Below the pieces are notes generated by a model. The model did not search any database. It saw only the letters and a list, made by a program, of their open reading frames with translations, and was not told the origin of the DNA. Below, one piece after another: positions 40,241 to 49,202 of a stretch of DNA of 64,000 bases (the first letter of the stretch is position 1; each line of letters starts with the position of its first letter). The position numbers were made by a program, and so were the translations under genes. Origin of the DNA: an uncultured Bacteroides sp. GTDB taxonomy: Bacteria; Bacteroidota; Bacteroidia; Bacteroidales; Bacteroidaceae. The stretch is taken from the NCBI GenBank assembly GCA_944321465.1, contig CALULL010000003.1:1-64000 (forward strand), in the 5' to 3' direction.

Positions 40241-41815
40241 TCATTTGATTTCGATTTCTTCCTTCATGTCTATCTCTTCGCCGTGGAGGTCGTAGAAGAC
40301 ATATTGCAGGAAGGCTAGCTTCTGATCGGGGATGATTTTGACTCCAAATCCGAACTTCATCTGCCACTTGCGCTTCAGGGAAACGATACCCTGGTTGACG
40401 TAAGCGGCGACGTATGGATGGATGTGCAATGAGAATTTGCTTATCTTTAGTTTGTTGACCAGGTAATCAATCTTACTTTCCAGCGTGTCGGTAAACAGAA
40501 TAGACGACTTAATGACTCCTTTCCCGAAGCAGGTAGGACAGGTCTCTGTCGTGTTGACATCCATTGCCGGGCGCACCCTTTGGCGGGTAATCTGCATGAG
40601 GCCGAATTTGCTCAGTGGCAGGATGTTGTGTCTTGCTCTGTCCTTTTGCATGTTGGCGCACATGCGCTCGTAAAGCTTTTGCCGGTTGGCTGCTTCGCCC
40701 ATGTCAATGAAGTCTACGACGATGATGCCTCCCATATCCCGCAGCCTGAGCTGGCGAGCCAGTTCGTCAGCGGCGCCCAAGTTCACCTCCAGAGCGTTGG
40801 CTTCTTGTCCGTTGGCATTTTTTGTCCGGTTTCCGCTGTTCACGTCTACTACATGGAGGGCTTCGGTATGCTCGATAATCAGGTAAGCACCGCTTTTGTA
40901 GGAAACGGTCTTTCCGAAGGAAGACTTTATTTGTTTGGTTATGCCGAAGTTGTCGTAGATAGGCAGTTTGCCTTTATACAGTTTTACGATGTTGGCGCGT
41001 TCGGGAGCAATGAGAGCAACGTAGTCTTTTATCTCGTGAAAGACAGCTTCGTTGTTGACGTAGATGTTCTCAAACGATGGGTTGAACAAGTCGCGCAATA
41101 AGCCTACGGCCCGGCTTGTCTCTTCGTAAATCAGGGTGGGGTATTTGGTGGATTTCTGAATTTTGACGACTGCATCTTCCCAATGCTTAATCAAGACTTT
41201 CAGTTCTCCGTCCAGTTCAGCCACTCTTTTGCCTTCGGCGACGGTGCGCACGATGACACCAAAGTTCTTGGGCTTGATGCTCATCAGTAATTGCTTGAGG
41301 CGTGCGCGCTCTTCGCTCGACTTTATTTTTTGGGACACGGATACCTTGTCGTTGAAAGGTATTAAGACGAGGTAACGTCCGGCGAATGACAATTCGCACG
41401 TCAGTCGCGGCCCTTTGGTCGAGATGGGTTCTTTTACTATTTGTACAACAACTTCTTGCCCCACCTTCACGGTGTTGGACACGGTGCCATCCTTTTCAAG
41501 GTCTGGCAGAATGGTGGCTTTCGTGATTGGGGTTTGCCTTTTCCGGTCGCTTAATGTCTGCTTTACGTATTTTTCTAAAGAGTTGAATTGAGGACCTAAA
41601 TCTAAATAGTGAAGAAAAGCATCTTTCTCGTAACCCACGTCCACGAAGCAGGCGTTGAGGCCCGGCATCAGCTTGCGGATGCGGCCAAGATAAATGTTAC
41701 CTACAGAAAAGGAAATGTTTCTTCCTTCGCTTTGAAGTTCCACCAGGCTCCTGTCTTCGAGCAAGGCGATGGACACTTCCTTAGGTTGTACGTCTACAAC
41801 GAGTTCGCTTGTCAC
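40241..41815 (-). CDS. rng: Ribonuclease E/G family endoribonuclease
   Basis: A 524-residue single-strand endoribonuclease acting in mRNA decay and rRNA processing. An S1 RNA-binding domain (about 35-130, NIYLGRIRKLMPGLNACFVDV) is followed by the catalytic domain with ALHVVDVNSGNRT and IIVVDFIDM (metal-binding Asp residues) and the zinc-link CPTCFGKG, by which chains dimerise. I use GTG 41815 (read as M, then TSELVVDVQPKEVS), which gives the usual Bacteroides start; no ATG is close, and the upstream reading to 41959 is less likely. It lacks the long scaffold tail of E. coli RNase E. Gene order HU - small ribosomal protein - rng. Confidence 0.92.
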   Translation of the reverse strand: MTSELVVDVQPKEVSIALLEDRSLVELQSEGRNISFSVGNIYLGRIRKLMPGLNACFVDVGYEKDAFLHYLDLGPQFNSLEKYVKQTLSDRKRQTPITKATILPDLEKDGTVSNTVKVGQEVVVQIVKEPISTKGPRLTCELSFAGRYLVLIPFNDKVSVSQKIKSSEERARLKQLLMSIKPKNFGVIVRTVAEGKRVAELDGELKVLIKHWEDAVVKIQKSTKYPTLIYEETSRAVGLLRDLFNPSFENIYVNNEAVFHEIKDYVALIAPERANIVKLYKGKLPIYDNFGITKQIKSSFGKTVSYKSGAYLIIEHTEALHVVDVNSGNRTKNANGQEANALEVNLGAADELARQLRLRDMGGIIVVDFIDMGEAANRQKLYERMCANMQKDRARHNILPLSKFGLMQITRQRVRPAMDVNTTETCPTCFGKGVIKSSILFTDTLESKIDYLVNKLKISKFSLHIHPYVAAYVNQGIVSLKRKWQMKFGFGVKIIPDQKLAFLQYVFYDLHGEEIDMKEEIEIK

Positions 41816-41934
41816 AATGAGTTTGCTTTTGTTAATAGATAAATTACTTAAAGAAGTCTGCCTGTCGTGCGAAGCGTCAGCGGCATCCCGCGTCTTATCC
41901 GCACGGCTACAGTCTTGAAAACTTGCAATACCTA

Positions 41935-41989
41935 AACAAAGAACAAACCTGTAAGACAAGAAAATAGCGCCCCAAGTTTGTTCTTTGTT
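41935..41989 (-). promoter_or_regulatory. Inverted repeat in the leader region of rng
   Basis: A perfect 14-bp inverted repeat AACAAAGAACAAAC (41935-41948) with GTTTGTTCTTTGTT (41976-41989), spacer 27 bases, 120 bases before the rng start. It lacks a T-tract. It could be an mRNA hairpin or a protein-binding site; RNase E of other bacteria cleaves structured leaders of its own mRNA. Confidence 0.4.
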
Positions 41990-42013
41990 CTGCCTGTATA
42001 GACTGAGATTTAT

Positions 42014-42106
42014 TTACTTTTTGCTTTTATGTCTGTTCTTTCTCAGTCTTTTTTTACGCTTGTGCGTGGACATTTTATGTCTCTTTTTCTTCTTACCACT
42101 TGGCAT
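42014..42106 (-). CDS. AURKAIP1/COX24-domain small ribosome-associated protein
   Basis: A 30-residue, highly basic protein: MPSGKKKKRHKMSTHKRKKR followed by LRKNRHKSKK. It resembles the DUF1713 / AURKAIP1-COX24 family (mitochondrial mS38 and actinobacterial bS22 relatives), small proteins of the 30S decoding region. It begins 35 bases after the HU stop, on the same strand, and precedes rng. It is easily missed because of its size. Confidence comes from composition, the conserved 'KKRHKMSTHKRKKR' core and the usual position beside HU. Confidence 0.85.
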   Translation of the reverse strand: MPSGKKKKRHKMSTHKRKKRLRKNRHKSKK

Positions 42107-42141
42107 AATTGTTAATGTTTTATTAGTTAATACTATGTTGT

Positions 42142-42417
42142 TTATTTCTTCACTGACAGAGTGAATGTCTTTGCTGGCTTGAATGCAGGAATGTTATGCT
42201 CAGGAATGATGATCGTTGTATTCTTGGAGATGTTGCGAGCTGTCTTCTGAGCTCGTTTCTTTACAACAAAACTGCCAAATCCGCGGAGGTAAACGTTTTC
42301 ATCTTTCGACAAGGAGGCCTTAACGGCATCCATAAATGCTTCAACTGTTGCAAGAACTGTGACCTTATCAATCCCGGTACTTTTTGCGATTTCGTTTACA
42401 ATATCTGCTTTAGTCAT
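42142..42417 (-). CDS. HU family DNA-binding protein
   Basis: A 91-residue nucleoid protein. The DNA-binding arm is GFGSFVVKKRAQKTARNISK, the helical N-terminus MTKADIVNEIAKSTGIDKVT. The C-terminal NTTIIIPEHNIPAFKPAKTF has the standard 'PAFKPGK'-type end with Ala for Gly. It bends and compacts DNA as a dimer. The start ATG 42417 lies about 48 bases downstream of a TATATTTG box. Could be HU-alpha/beta or an IHF-like paralogue; length and arm fit HU. Confidence 0.95.
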   Translation of the reverse strand: MTKADIVNEIAKSTGIDKVTVLATVEAFMDAVKASLSKDENVYLRGFGSFVVKKRAQKTARNISKNTTIIIPEHNIPAFKPAKTFTLSVKK

Positions 42418-42464
42418 TTCCTTAAAAAATATTAGTACTTTCCAATTCTTAATTTTTTGGACTG

Positions 42465-42472
42465 CAAATATA
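42465..42472 (-). promoter_or_regulatory. -7 element of the HU gene
   Basis: Minus-strand TATATTTG; no TTTG at -33. Confidence 0.5.
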
Positions 42473-42738
42473 TAGCTTTTTGGCGGCTTTGGAAAATATA
42501 TTTTAGAGATTTTTCGCCTGTCCTCCTGCTTGCGCGGGTTATCCGTTTGATAGGCAGCGTGTTATGTGGCTGGCGGTTTCAAGTGCTCCTGTTCCTGGTA
42601 TGTAGTATGGGCGCGGTGCCTTCTGGTGGGGTTATTGCCGGTTCTGTTGTTTTTGTTTTTGTAGTGGAGGGGCAGAGAAGGGGTGGGGCGGAAGGGAATG
42701 TGCCAGGAAAAGCATCCCGGGAAACGGCCCAGAGAGGG

Positions 42739-42826
42739 TGCAGGTCTGCTGGCGTGCGGGTGCTTCTGTGCCTCCAAGCGGGCAGGCCTGCGCCTCCTGG
42801 CGGACAGACCTGTGACTCCCGGCAGC
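42739..42826. repeat. 22-bp tandem repeat array E (four units)
   Basis: Units start at 42739, 42761, 42783 and 42805: heads TGCAGGTCTGCTGG, TGCTTCTGTGCC, CAGGCCTGCGCC and CAGACCTGTGACTCC. It lies between the divergent HU and MATE genes. Unit sequence is more decayed than in D, but the 22-base spacing holds. Confidence 0.75.
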
Positions 42827-42894
42827 GAGAAAAACTGCCGTGCGCGTAGCTGGCCGTATTTTCGGTTCTTGCTCCGTATGTCAGTTTTTTGCAT

Positions 42895-42902
42895 TATCTT
42901 TG
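42895..42902 (+). promoter_or_regulatory. -7 element of the MATE gene
   Basis: TATCTTTG, 31 bases before the ATG at 42933. No good -33 TTTG at standard spacing. Confidence 0.5.
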
Positions 42903-42932
42903 CCTTCGCATAAACTTTAGAGATCAGGATAA

Positions 42933-44285
42933 ATGAACAATCCGCACATTCTTGGAACAGAAAGTATCGGGAAGTTGTTGTTGCAATACTCCATTCCTGC
43001 TATCATTGCGATGACCATAACGTCGCTCTATAACATTATTGACAGCATCTTCATAGGGCACGGAGTAGGACCTATGGCAATTGCTGGCTTGGCGGTGACA
43101 TTCCCTTTGATGAACCTGGTGATTGCTTTTTGCAATCTTGTAGCCGTTGGCGGCTCTACCATATCTTCTATCCGTCTTGGCCAGAAGGATACGGAAGGTG
43201 CGACACAGGTGGTTGGCACGACGCTGACACTTTGCCTCATCAATGCTTTGGTGTTTGGCGGCCTGACGTTTCTTTTCTTGGATGAGGTGCTCTTGTTTTT
43301 CGGAGCCAGCCGGGAGACGTTGCCCTATGCACGCGATTTCATGCAAGTCATCCTGCTGGGAACGCCGGTGAGCTACACAATGATTGGACTGAACAACATC
43401 ATGCGGGCAACGGGCTATCCTAAGAAGGCCATGCTTACCTCGCTGATGAGCGTGATTTGCAACGTGGCTTTGGCACCGGTTTTCATCTTCCAGTTCGGGT
43501 GGGGCATCCGTGGGGCTGCTCTTGCTACGCTCATTTCCCAGTTCTTGGGGATGCTTTGGGTGCTCAGTCACTTTCTGAACGGCAAAAGCATCGTGTCTCT
43601 GCGGAAGGGGTTCTGGCGTATGCGCCGCCGCACAGTGGGGAGCATTTTCTCCATTGGCATGTCTCCTTTCTTGATGAACATAACGGCGTGTGTCATCGTG
43701 ATTTTCATTAACAATAGCCTCCAAAGCCATGGAGGGGATTTGGCCATCGGGGCCTACGGCATCATAAACCGTTTGCTGATGCTATACGTCATGATTGTAA
43801 TGGGACTCACGATGGGGATGCAGCCCATCCTGGGATATAACTTCGGTGCCCGGAAGATGGAGCGGTTGAGACGGACGTTGCGCTTGGGTGTATTCATCGG
43901 TGTGTGCATCACGACGAGTGGCTTTGTCATTTGCGAGTTGTTCCCCCACGGAGTTTCTGCCGTGTTTACGAGCGACGAGGAACTGATTGGGATGGCCGCT
44001 CACGGGTTGCGTATCTGTGTGGCCATTTTCCCTTTGATTGGGGCGCAAATGGTTATCGGCAACTTCTTTCAGAGTATCGGTTTGGCCAAGGTCAGCATTT
44101 TTCTGTCGTTGACACGGCAGTTGCTGTTCCTTCTGCCGGGACTGCTCATCTTTCCTTCGTTCATGGGGCTGGACGGCGTGTGGATGTCCATGCCGGTGAG
44201 CGACTTCTTGGCCTTTATCACAGCCGTTGTGGCTTTGGCCTGGTACATTAGAAAGCAACGGGGGCAGGCAGAGTTGGCAGATTGA
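42933..44285 (+). CDS. MATE family efflux transporter
   Basis: A 450-residue inner-membrane protein with about 12 helices in two halves, a MATE (multi-antimicrobial extrusion) exporter driven by Na+ or H+. Conserved pieces: LLLQYSIPAIIAMTITSLYN, FIGHGVGPMAIAGLAVTFPL and the second-half MGMQPILGYNFGARK. Substrate unknown. The start is ATG 42933. mltG follows by 31 bases and may be co-transcribed, though the functions are unrelated. Confidence 0.93.
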   Translation: MNNPHILGTESIGKLLLQYSIPAIIAMTITSLYNIIDSIFIGHGVGPMAIAGLAVTFPLMNLVIAFCNLVAVGGSTISSIRLGQKDTEGATQVVGTTLTLCLINALVFGGLTFLFLDEVLLFFGASRETLPYARDFMQVILLGTPVSYTMIGLNNIMRATGYPKKAMLTSLMSVICNVALAPVFIFQFGWGIRGAALATLISQFLGMLWVLSHFLNGKSIVSLRKGFWRMRRRTVGSIFSIGMSPFLMNITACVIVIFINNSLQSHGGDLAIGAYGIINRLLMLYVMIVMGLTMGMQPILGYNFGARKMERLRRTLRLGVFIGVCITTSGFVICELFPHGVSAVFTSDEELIGMAAHGLRICVAIFPLIGAQMVIGNFFQSIGLAKVSIFLSLTRQLLFLLPGLLIFPSFMGLDGVWMSMPVSDFLAFITAVVALAWYIRKQRGQAELAD

Positions 44286-44316
44286 CACCTTCGATTTTTT
44301 TTAGAGTAAGACTGAT

Positions 44317-45354
44317 ATGAAGAAGAGCACAAGACGATGGCTGTGGGGCGTGCTGGCGGCATGCCTGTTGGTAGGTGCCGCCGGGGCGGGAGTGGGCTAT
44401 TATCTTTTTTTCGCCCCCCAAATCTTTCCATCGGCAATGAAGTTCCTGTATATAGACCGTACCGATACGCCAGAGTCTATATATAAAAAGGTATATGCGT
44501 TGGGGAACGCCCGCACCCTTTGGGGCTTCCGGCTGTTGGCAAAGGCATACCGTTACGGCAGCTGTGTGCATACGGGATGTTACGCCATAAAGCCGCAGGA
44601 TAGTGCATATGAGTTGTTCCAACGCTTGTATCGCGGACATCAGCAGCCGGTCGATTTGACGATAGGGAGTGTGCGTACTGTGGGGAAACTCTTGCAGAGC
44701 ATGGGTGAGCAACTGATGATAGACTCGGCAGAGATAGCGGACCGGCTGAACGACACGGCCTGTCTTCGTCGGCTGGGATATACGACAGAGACCTTGCCTG
44801 CATTCTTTATCCCCAACACCTATCAGGTGTATTGGAATATGGATGCCGACAGGCTATTCAGCCGGATGGAGCAAGAGCACGAACGTTTCTGGAATGCCAG
44901 CCGCAAGTCGAAGGCCCAGGCTATCGGCCTGACGGAGATAGAGGTTTGCACGTTGGCTTCCATTGTGGAAGAAGAAACAAATAATGCGGCGGAAATGCCG
45001 GTGGTTGCGGGGTTGTACATCAACCGGCTTCGCATCGGTATGCCTTTGCAAGCCGATCCTACGGTGAAATTTGCCTTGCAGGATTTTGGGCTTAGGCGCA
45101 TCTCGAAGACGCTTTTGTCTACGCCTTCCCCTTACAATACCTATTTACATGCGGGGTTGCCGCCGGGACCTATACGGATAGCTTCTCCGCAGGGGATAGA
45201 TGCCGTGCTAAACTACGCGCGACATAACTACTTGTACATGTGTGCCAAAGAGGACTTCTCGGGCACGCACAACTTTACTTCTTCATACGCCCGGCATTTG
45301 CAGAATGCACGTCGTTACCAGAAAGCCTTGGACAGGCGAAAGATTTTTGAATAA
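44317..45354 (+). CDS. mltG: Endolytic transglycosylase MltG
   Basis: A 345-residue inner-membrane protein with one N-terminal helix (about residues 9-32) and a periplasmic YceG/MltG domain. It cuts nascent glycan strands, acting as a terminase for peptidoglycan polymerisation. The catalytic glutamate is in TLASIVEEETNN (E218-E220; E218 is the E. coli active-site position). Also FIPNTYQVYWNM, MPLQADPTVKFAL and GLPPGPIRIAS. Full length. The start is ATG 44317. Confidence 0.95.
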   Translation: MKKSTRRWLWGVLAACLLVGAAGAGVGYYLFFAPQIFPSAMKFLYIDRTDTPESIYKKVYALGNARTLWGFRLLAKAYRYGSCVHTGCYAIKPQDSAYELFQRLYRGHQQPVDLTIGSVRTVGKLLQSMGEQLMIDSAEIADRLNDTACLRRLGYTTETLPAFFIPNTYQVYWNMDADRLFSRMEQEHERFWNASRKSKAQAIGLTEIEVCTLASIVEEETNNAAEMPVVAGLYINRLRIGMPLQADPTVKFALQDFGLRRISKTLLSTPSPYNTYLHAGLPPGPIRIASPQGIDAVLNYARHNYLYMCAKEDFSGTHNFTSSYARHLQNARRYQKALDRRKIFE

Positions 45355-45381
45355 AAACTGTGAGGGTAATGGTAAAAATGC

Positions 45382-45389
45382 TATCTTTG
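45382..45389 (+). promoter_or_regulatory. -7 element of iorA
   Basis: TATCTTTG, 30 bases before the ATG at 45420; no TTTG at standard -33 spacing. Confidence 0.55.
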
Positions 45390-45419
45390 TAGCACGTATC
45401 TATAAAAGGATCTAATAAT

Positions 45420-47012
45420 ATGAACAAACAACTTTTTCTTGGCGATGAAGCCATTGCACAAGCTGCATTAGATGCCGGGTTGTCGGGGGTGTATGCGTAT
45501 CCCGGCACGCCCTCGACAGAAATCACCGAGTATATTCAGAATGCGCCTATTACGGCTGAGAGGAACATTCACAGCCGTTGGTGCACGAATGAAAAAACGG
45601 CGATGGAAGCTGCGTTAGGTATGTCGTTCGCAGGCAAGAGGGCATTGGTTTGTATGAAACACGTGGGAATGAACGTGGCCGCTGACTGTTTTGTCAACTC
45701 TGCCATCACGGGAGTACGTGGAGGACTGATTGTCGTAGCGGCAGACGATCCCAGTATGCACTCGTCACAGAACGAGCAGGACAGCCGTTTCTATGGCGAC
45801 TTTGCACTTATCCCTATCTTCGAGCCGAGCAACCAACAGGAAGCCTATGACATGGTGTATGATGGCTTTGCTTTCTCGGAACAGACAGGAGAACCCGTAT
45901 TGATGCGCATGGTGACACGTCTGGCTCATTCCCGTTCGGGAGTGGAACGCAAAGCACAGCAGCCACAGAACGAGATGAGCTTCGGAAACGATCCCAAACA
46001 ATTCATTCTATTGCCGGGCGTGGCACGCAAACGCTATAAGGCTTTGCTGCAGCACCAAGCCGATTTCGTGAGAGCATCGGAGGAGTCGCCCTACAATAAG
46101 TATATAGACGGACCGGACAAACGTATGGGCATCGTTGCATGTGGCATCGCGTATAACTACTTGATGGAAAACTGCCCGAACGGTTGTGCACATCCCGTAC
46201 TGAAGATTAGCCAGTACCCCTTGCCGAAGAAGCAGTTGCAGCGTTTGGTCGATGAGTGTGGCGAAATCTTGGTGCTGGAAGACGGACAACCTTTTGTAGA
46301 AAAGCAGATTAAGGGGTATTTGGGACTGGGTATCAAGGTTAAGGGACGCTTGGATGGAACATTGTCCCAAGACGGAGAACTGACACCCGACAGCGTGGCT
46401 CATGCTTTGGGACACGACAATCATGCAGAGTTTGCAATCCCCTCAATCGTAGAGATGCGCCCGCCAGCATTGTGTGAAGGCTGCGGACACCGCGACATGT
46501 ACACCGTTCTGACCCAAGTACTGCGCGAGGAATATCCCACCCATAAGGTGTTCAGCGACATCGGTTGCTACACGTTGGGGGCAAATGCGCCTTTCAATGC
46601 CATTGACTCTACCGTAGACATGGGGGCTTCTATCACAATGGCGAAGGGGGCAGCCGATGCCGGATTGCATCCTTCTGTAGCCGTAATCGGCGACTCGACT
46701 TTTACACACTCGGGCATGACGGGGCTGCTGGACTGCGTGAACTCCAAATCCAATGTCACCATTGTCATTTCGGACAACGAGACTACGGCAATGACCGGGG
46801 GGCAAGACTCTGCCGGAACGGGACGCCTGGAGGCCATCTGTGCCGGTATCGGTGTAGAGCCAGAGCACATTCGTGTTGTGGTTCCGCTGAAGAAGAACTA
46901 CGAGGAAATGAAACAGATTTTGCGCGAGGAGCTTGAGTATCCGGGCGTATCGGTCGTTATTCCCCGCAGAGAATGCATTCAGACATTGGCACGTAAGAAA
47001 AGAAACAAATAA
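45420..47012 (+). CDS. iorA: Indolepyruvate:ferredoxin oxidoreductase alpha subunit (IorA-type), lacking the C-terminal ferredoxin domain
   Basis: A 530-residue TPP enzyme that oxidatively decarboxylates aryl pyruvates (from aromatic amino acids) to aryl-acetyl-CoA. The pyrimidine domain is N-terminal (AYPGTPSTEITEYI, near residue 25), CEGCGHRDMYTVL is at 352-364, and the TPP-binding GDSTFTHSGMTGLLDC is near 420. Archaeal IorA usually ends in a domain with two [4Fe-4S] ferredoxin motifs; here the protein ends at RRECIQTLARKKRNK with no CxxCxxC cluster. The start is ATG 45420. It is 12 bases from iorB. The exact 2-oxo acid is inferred from family resemblance. Confidence 0.9.
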   Translation: MNKQLFLGDEAIAQAALDAGLSGVYAYPGTPSTEITEYIQNAPITAERNIHSRWCTNEKTAMEAALGMSFAGKRALVCMKHVGMNVAADCFVNSAITGVRGGLIVVAADDPSMHSSQNEQDSRFYGDFALIPIFEPSNQQEAYDMVYDGFAFSEQTGEPVLMRMVTRLAHSRSGVERKAQQPQNEMSFGNDPKQFILLPGVARKRYKALLQHQADFVRASEESPYNKYIDGPDKRMGIVACGIAYNYLMENCPNGCAHPVLKISQYPLPKKQLQRLVDECGEILVLEDGQPFVEKQIKGYLGLGIKVKGRLDGTLSQDGELTPDSVAHALGHDNHAEFAIPSIVEMRPPALCEGCGHRDMYTVLTQVLREEYPTHKVFSDIGCYTLGANAPFNAIDSTVDMGASITMAKGAADAGLHPSVAVIGDSTFTHSGMTGLLDCVNSKSNVTIVISDNETTAMTGGQDSAGTGRLEAICAGIGVEPEHIRVVVPLKKNYEEMKQILREELEYPGVSVVIPRRECIQTLARKKRNK

Positions 47013-47024
47013 AGAAAAGCGAGC

Positions 47025-47618
47025 ATGAAAAAAGACATCATACTTTGTGGCGTGGGCGGACAAGGTATCCTCTCGATTGCCACCGTTATAGGCGAGGCTG
47101 CCTTAAAAGAAAACTTGTACATGAAGCAGGCCGAGGTACACGGCATGAGCCAGCGGGGTGGAGATGTGCAGTCCAATTTGAGACTGAGCGACAGGCCTAT
47201 TGCTTCGGACCTTATTCCGATAGACAAATGCGACCTCATCATTTCCTTGGAGCCGATGGAGGCTCTGCGCTACTTGCCATACCTTAACCATGACGGGTGG
47301 CTGGTGACAAACGAAGTTCCCTTTGTCAATATCCCCAACTATCCCTCGGAAGAGGCCTTGAAAGCCGAACTTGACAAGTTGCCCCATAAGATTGTGCTTA
47401 ATGTCAACGAGGTTGCTAAGGAGATTGGTTCTCCTCGAGTGGCCAACATCGTCTTGCTGGGAGCCACTATCCCGTTCTTAGGCATCAGTTACGAGAAGAT
47501 GCAGGAAGGCATACGGGACATCTTTGCCCGTAAGGGAGAAGCCATCGTAGAAATGAACATCAAGGCTTTGGCCGCAGGCAAAGAATTTGCTGAGAGCAGA
47601 ATTAGCATAAAGATGTAA
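47025..47618 (+). CDS. iorB: Indolepyruvate:ferredoxin oxidoreductase beta subunit (IorB-type)
   Basis: A 197-residue subunit with the POR gamma-type fold. MKKDIILCGVGGQGILSIAT at the start is the classic nucleotide/CoA-contact glycine motif, followed by EVHGMSQRGGDVQSNLRLSD and PSEEALKAELDKLP. It pairs with IorA to form the alpha2-beta2 enzyme. Gap of 12 bases to iorA and a terminator right after, so the two genes form one operon. Confidence 0.93.
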   Translation: MKKDIILCGVGGQGILSIATVIGEAALKENLYMKQAEVHGMSQRGGDVQSNLRLSDRPIASDLIPIDKCDLIISLEPMEALRYLPYLNHDGWLVTNEVPFVNIPNYPSEEALKAELDKLPHKIVLNVNEVAKEIGSPRVANIVLLGATIPFLGISYEKMQEGIRDIFARKGEAIVEMNIKALAAGKEFAESRISIKM

Positions 47619-47636
47619 GCAGGCAAAATTTTTAAG

Positions 47637-47682
47637 CGCGGGGTGTAGAGGAAACATAAACCTTTGCATTCCGCGTTTTTTT
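47637..47682 (+). terminator. Terminator of iorAB
   Basis: Stem CGCGGGGTG (47637-47645) with CATTCCGCG (47667-47675), two G-U pairs, then seven T. Confidence 0.8.
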
Positions 47683-47771
47683 GTCCTTTGGCGTTCAAGG
47701 ACGTGGCATTTTGCCTCAGATCCCGAAGAGGAAACGTCGGGAGTCAGGAGTCATGGCTTGGGCAGGTAACT

Positions 47772-49163
47772 TCATTTGATTTTCGTTTTGTAAACTTCAT
47801 ATCTGCGTGTAATGTCACGTACAAAATTGTAGGTCTCCCTCCCTCTGAAATAGCCAAAACGGCACACGGAATCGGTGAAGTATTTCTCTTCGCTTTTCAG
47901 AATGATAAAGGTCTCCACATTGTCTTCCCATACGTCCGGATCCTTGCCATACTTGCGGGCCAAGGCGCGCGCATCCAGCACATGTCCTATCCCGGCGTTG
48001 TAGGCCGCCAAGGTAAACTGTATTTGCTCTTTCGTGTTGAGGTGCTTGAAACTCTGCATGGTTATCCCGATGTATTTTACGGCGGCTCGGACGCTTTCTT
48101 CTGGGTTCTGCTCTTTTCCCGGGGGGATGCCCATTGCATGAGCCGTTCCGGGCATAAGCTGCATGAGGCCAAGTGCCCCGGCCCACGATACGGCTGTGGT
48201 GTCGAAGTTGGACTCCGTATAGGCCAAAGATGCTAACAGCCTCCAGTCCCAGCCTATTAGCGGGGCATACTTTTTAAAGAGGCCATCATAGTGTGATATT
48301 TTTCCCTCCTGTAAAGACAATATAGGTGTGTGTGGCATCTGTTTGCCGATTTCGAAATAGCGTTTGGCACTTGCCCGGTAGGCAGAAGACTGTGTGTTCT
48401 GACGTTGCCAGCTGTCAGCAGCCTCGGCCAGCAGGGGACAGTCGCGGCGTACAGCCCAGGATGAGCGTTGGTCGTAGCTGATGGCCAGGTCGATGTTGAG
48501 GTTTGCGTAGTACGTGCGGTTCAGTTGTGCCAGGTTGTTGTCGGCCACCGTGTAGGGAATTGCACCTTGTGCCACCTGGCCTATCAGGTCCTCGGCTGTC
48601 AGGCTGTCGGTAGTCACCTGATGGATGCGTATTCCTCCGCCCAGTTCTTTGTTCAGGTTGACGAGGCGTTCGTAGTGCTTGCCTGGTTTTACGTACACGT
48701 CTTTGCCTATCAGTTGTGTGACGTTGTTAATCGGCTCCCTTCCCCTTTGCGCCCGTTGCACGAGGACCTGATGGGTGACAGAACTTTTTCCGCAGAAGAT
48801 CAGGCTGTCTCGTCGCTCGCGTGTGATGGCAAGGTCGTAGGCGATGAGGTCTCCTTTTCCCTCCTGTAGCAATTGGATGAGTTGCCGGGAATTGTCTGCG
48901 ACTTTTATGCGAAGGCGCACCCCTATGCTATGGGCGAACTGTTTGGCCAGTTCGTATTGGAACCCCATGTCTTGTCCGCGATAGATGAAGTAGGACATGG
49001 AACCGTAAAGGGTCAGGACGACCAGTTCGCTGTCGTGCCGTATTTGTGGAAGGTCGTGGACGGTGGTGGAGGACGACGTTGCCGTCGGTTGCCGACGGTG
49101 GCAGCTGCCGAGTAGGCAAAGCAGCAAGGCAACCAGTGCGACTATGTTAACCGAATGCTTCAT
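47772..49163 (-). CDS. MltF-like lipoprotein lytic transglycosylase
   Basis: A 463-residue lipoprotein: signal peptide 1-20 and lipobox LLGSC (Cys21). Residues about 45-260 are a periplasmic solute-binding (SBP_bac_3) domain, and 280-430 an SLT transglycosylase domain with catalytic Glu in AYTESNFDTTAVSWAGALGL (shown as the family ES motif) followed by GLMQLMPGTA and YNAGIGHV. This arrangement is that of MltF. It cleaves peptidoglycan to anhydro-muropeptides. It starts at ATG 49163; array F and udk lie upstream. Confidence 0.92.
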   Translation of the reverse strand: MKHSVNIVALVALLLCLLGSCHRRQPTATSSSTTVHDLPQIRHDSELVVLTLYGSMSYFIYRGQDMGFQYELAKQFAHSIGVRLRIKVADNSRQLIQLLQEGKGDLIAYDLAITRERRDSLIFCGKSSVTHQVLVQRAQRGREPINNVTQLIGKDVYVKPGKHYERLVNLNKELGGGIRIHQVTTDSLTAEDLIGQVAQGAIPYTVADNNLAQLNRTYYANLNIDLAISYDQRSSWAVRRDCPLLAEAADSWQRQNTQSSAYRASAKRYFEIGKQMPHTPILSLQEGKISHYDGLFKKYAPLIGWDWRLLASLAYTESNFDTTAVSWAGALGLMQLMPGTAHAMGIPPGKEQNPEESVRAAVKYIGITMQSFKHLNTKEQIQFTLAAYNAGIGHVLDARALARKYGKDPDVWEDNVETFIILKSEEKYFTDSVCRFGYFRGRETYNFVRDITRRYEVYKTKIK

Positions 49164-49202
49164 AAACGCTGATTGATGATGTGTGGTTGATAATGTCCGG
49201 GG

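Noticed and set aside
41816-41959. Longer rng product starting MSYRFVLCLG
   Set aside because: The added N-terminus is unlike family members, and the start would lie inside the inverted repeat region; GTG 41815 gives the standard start.
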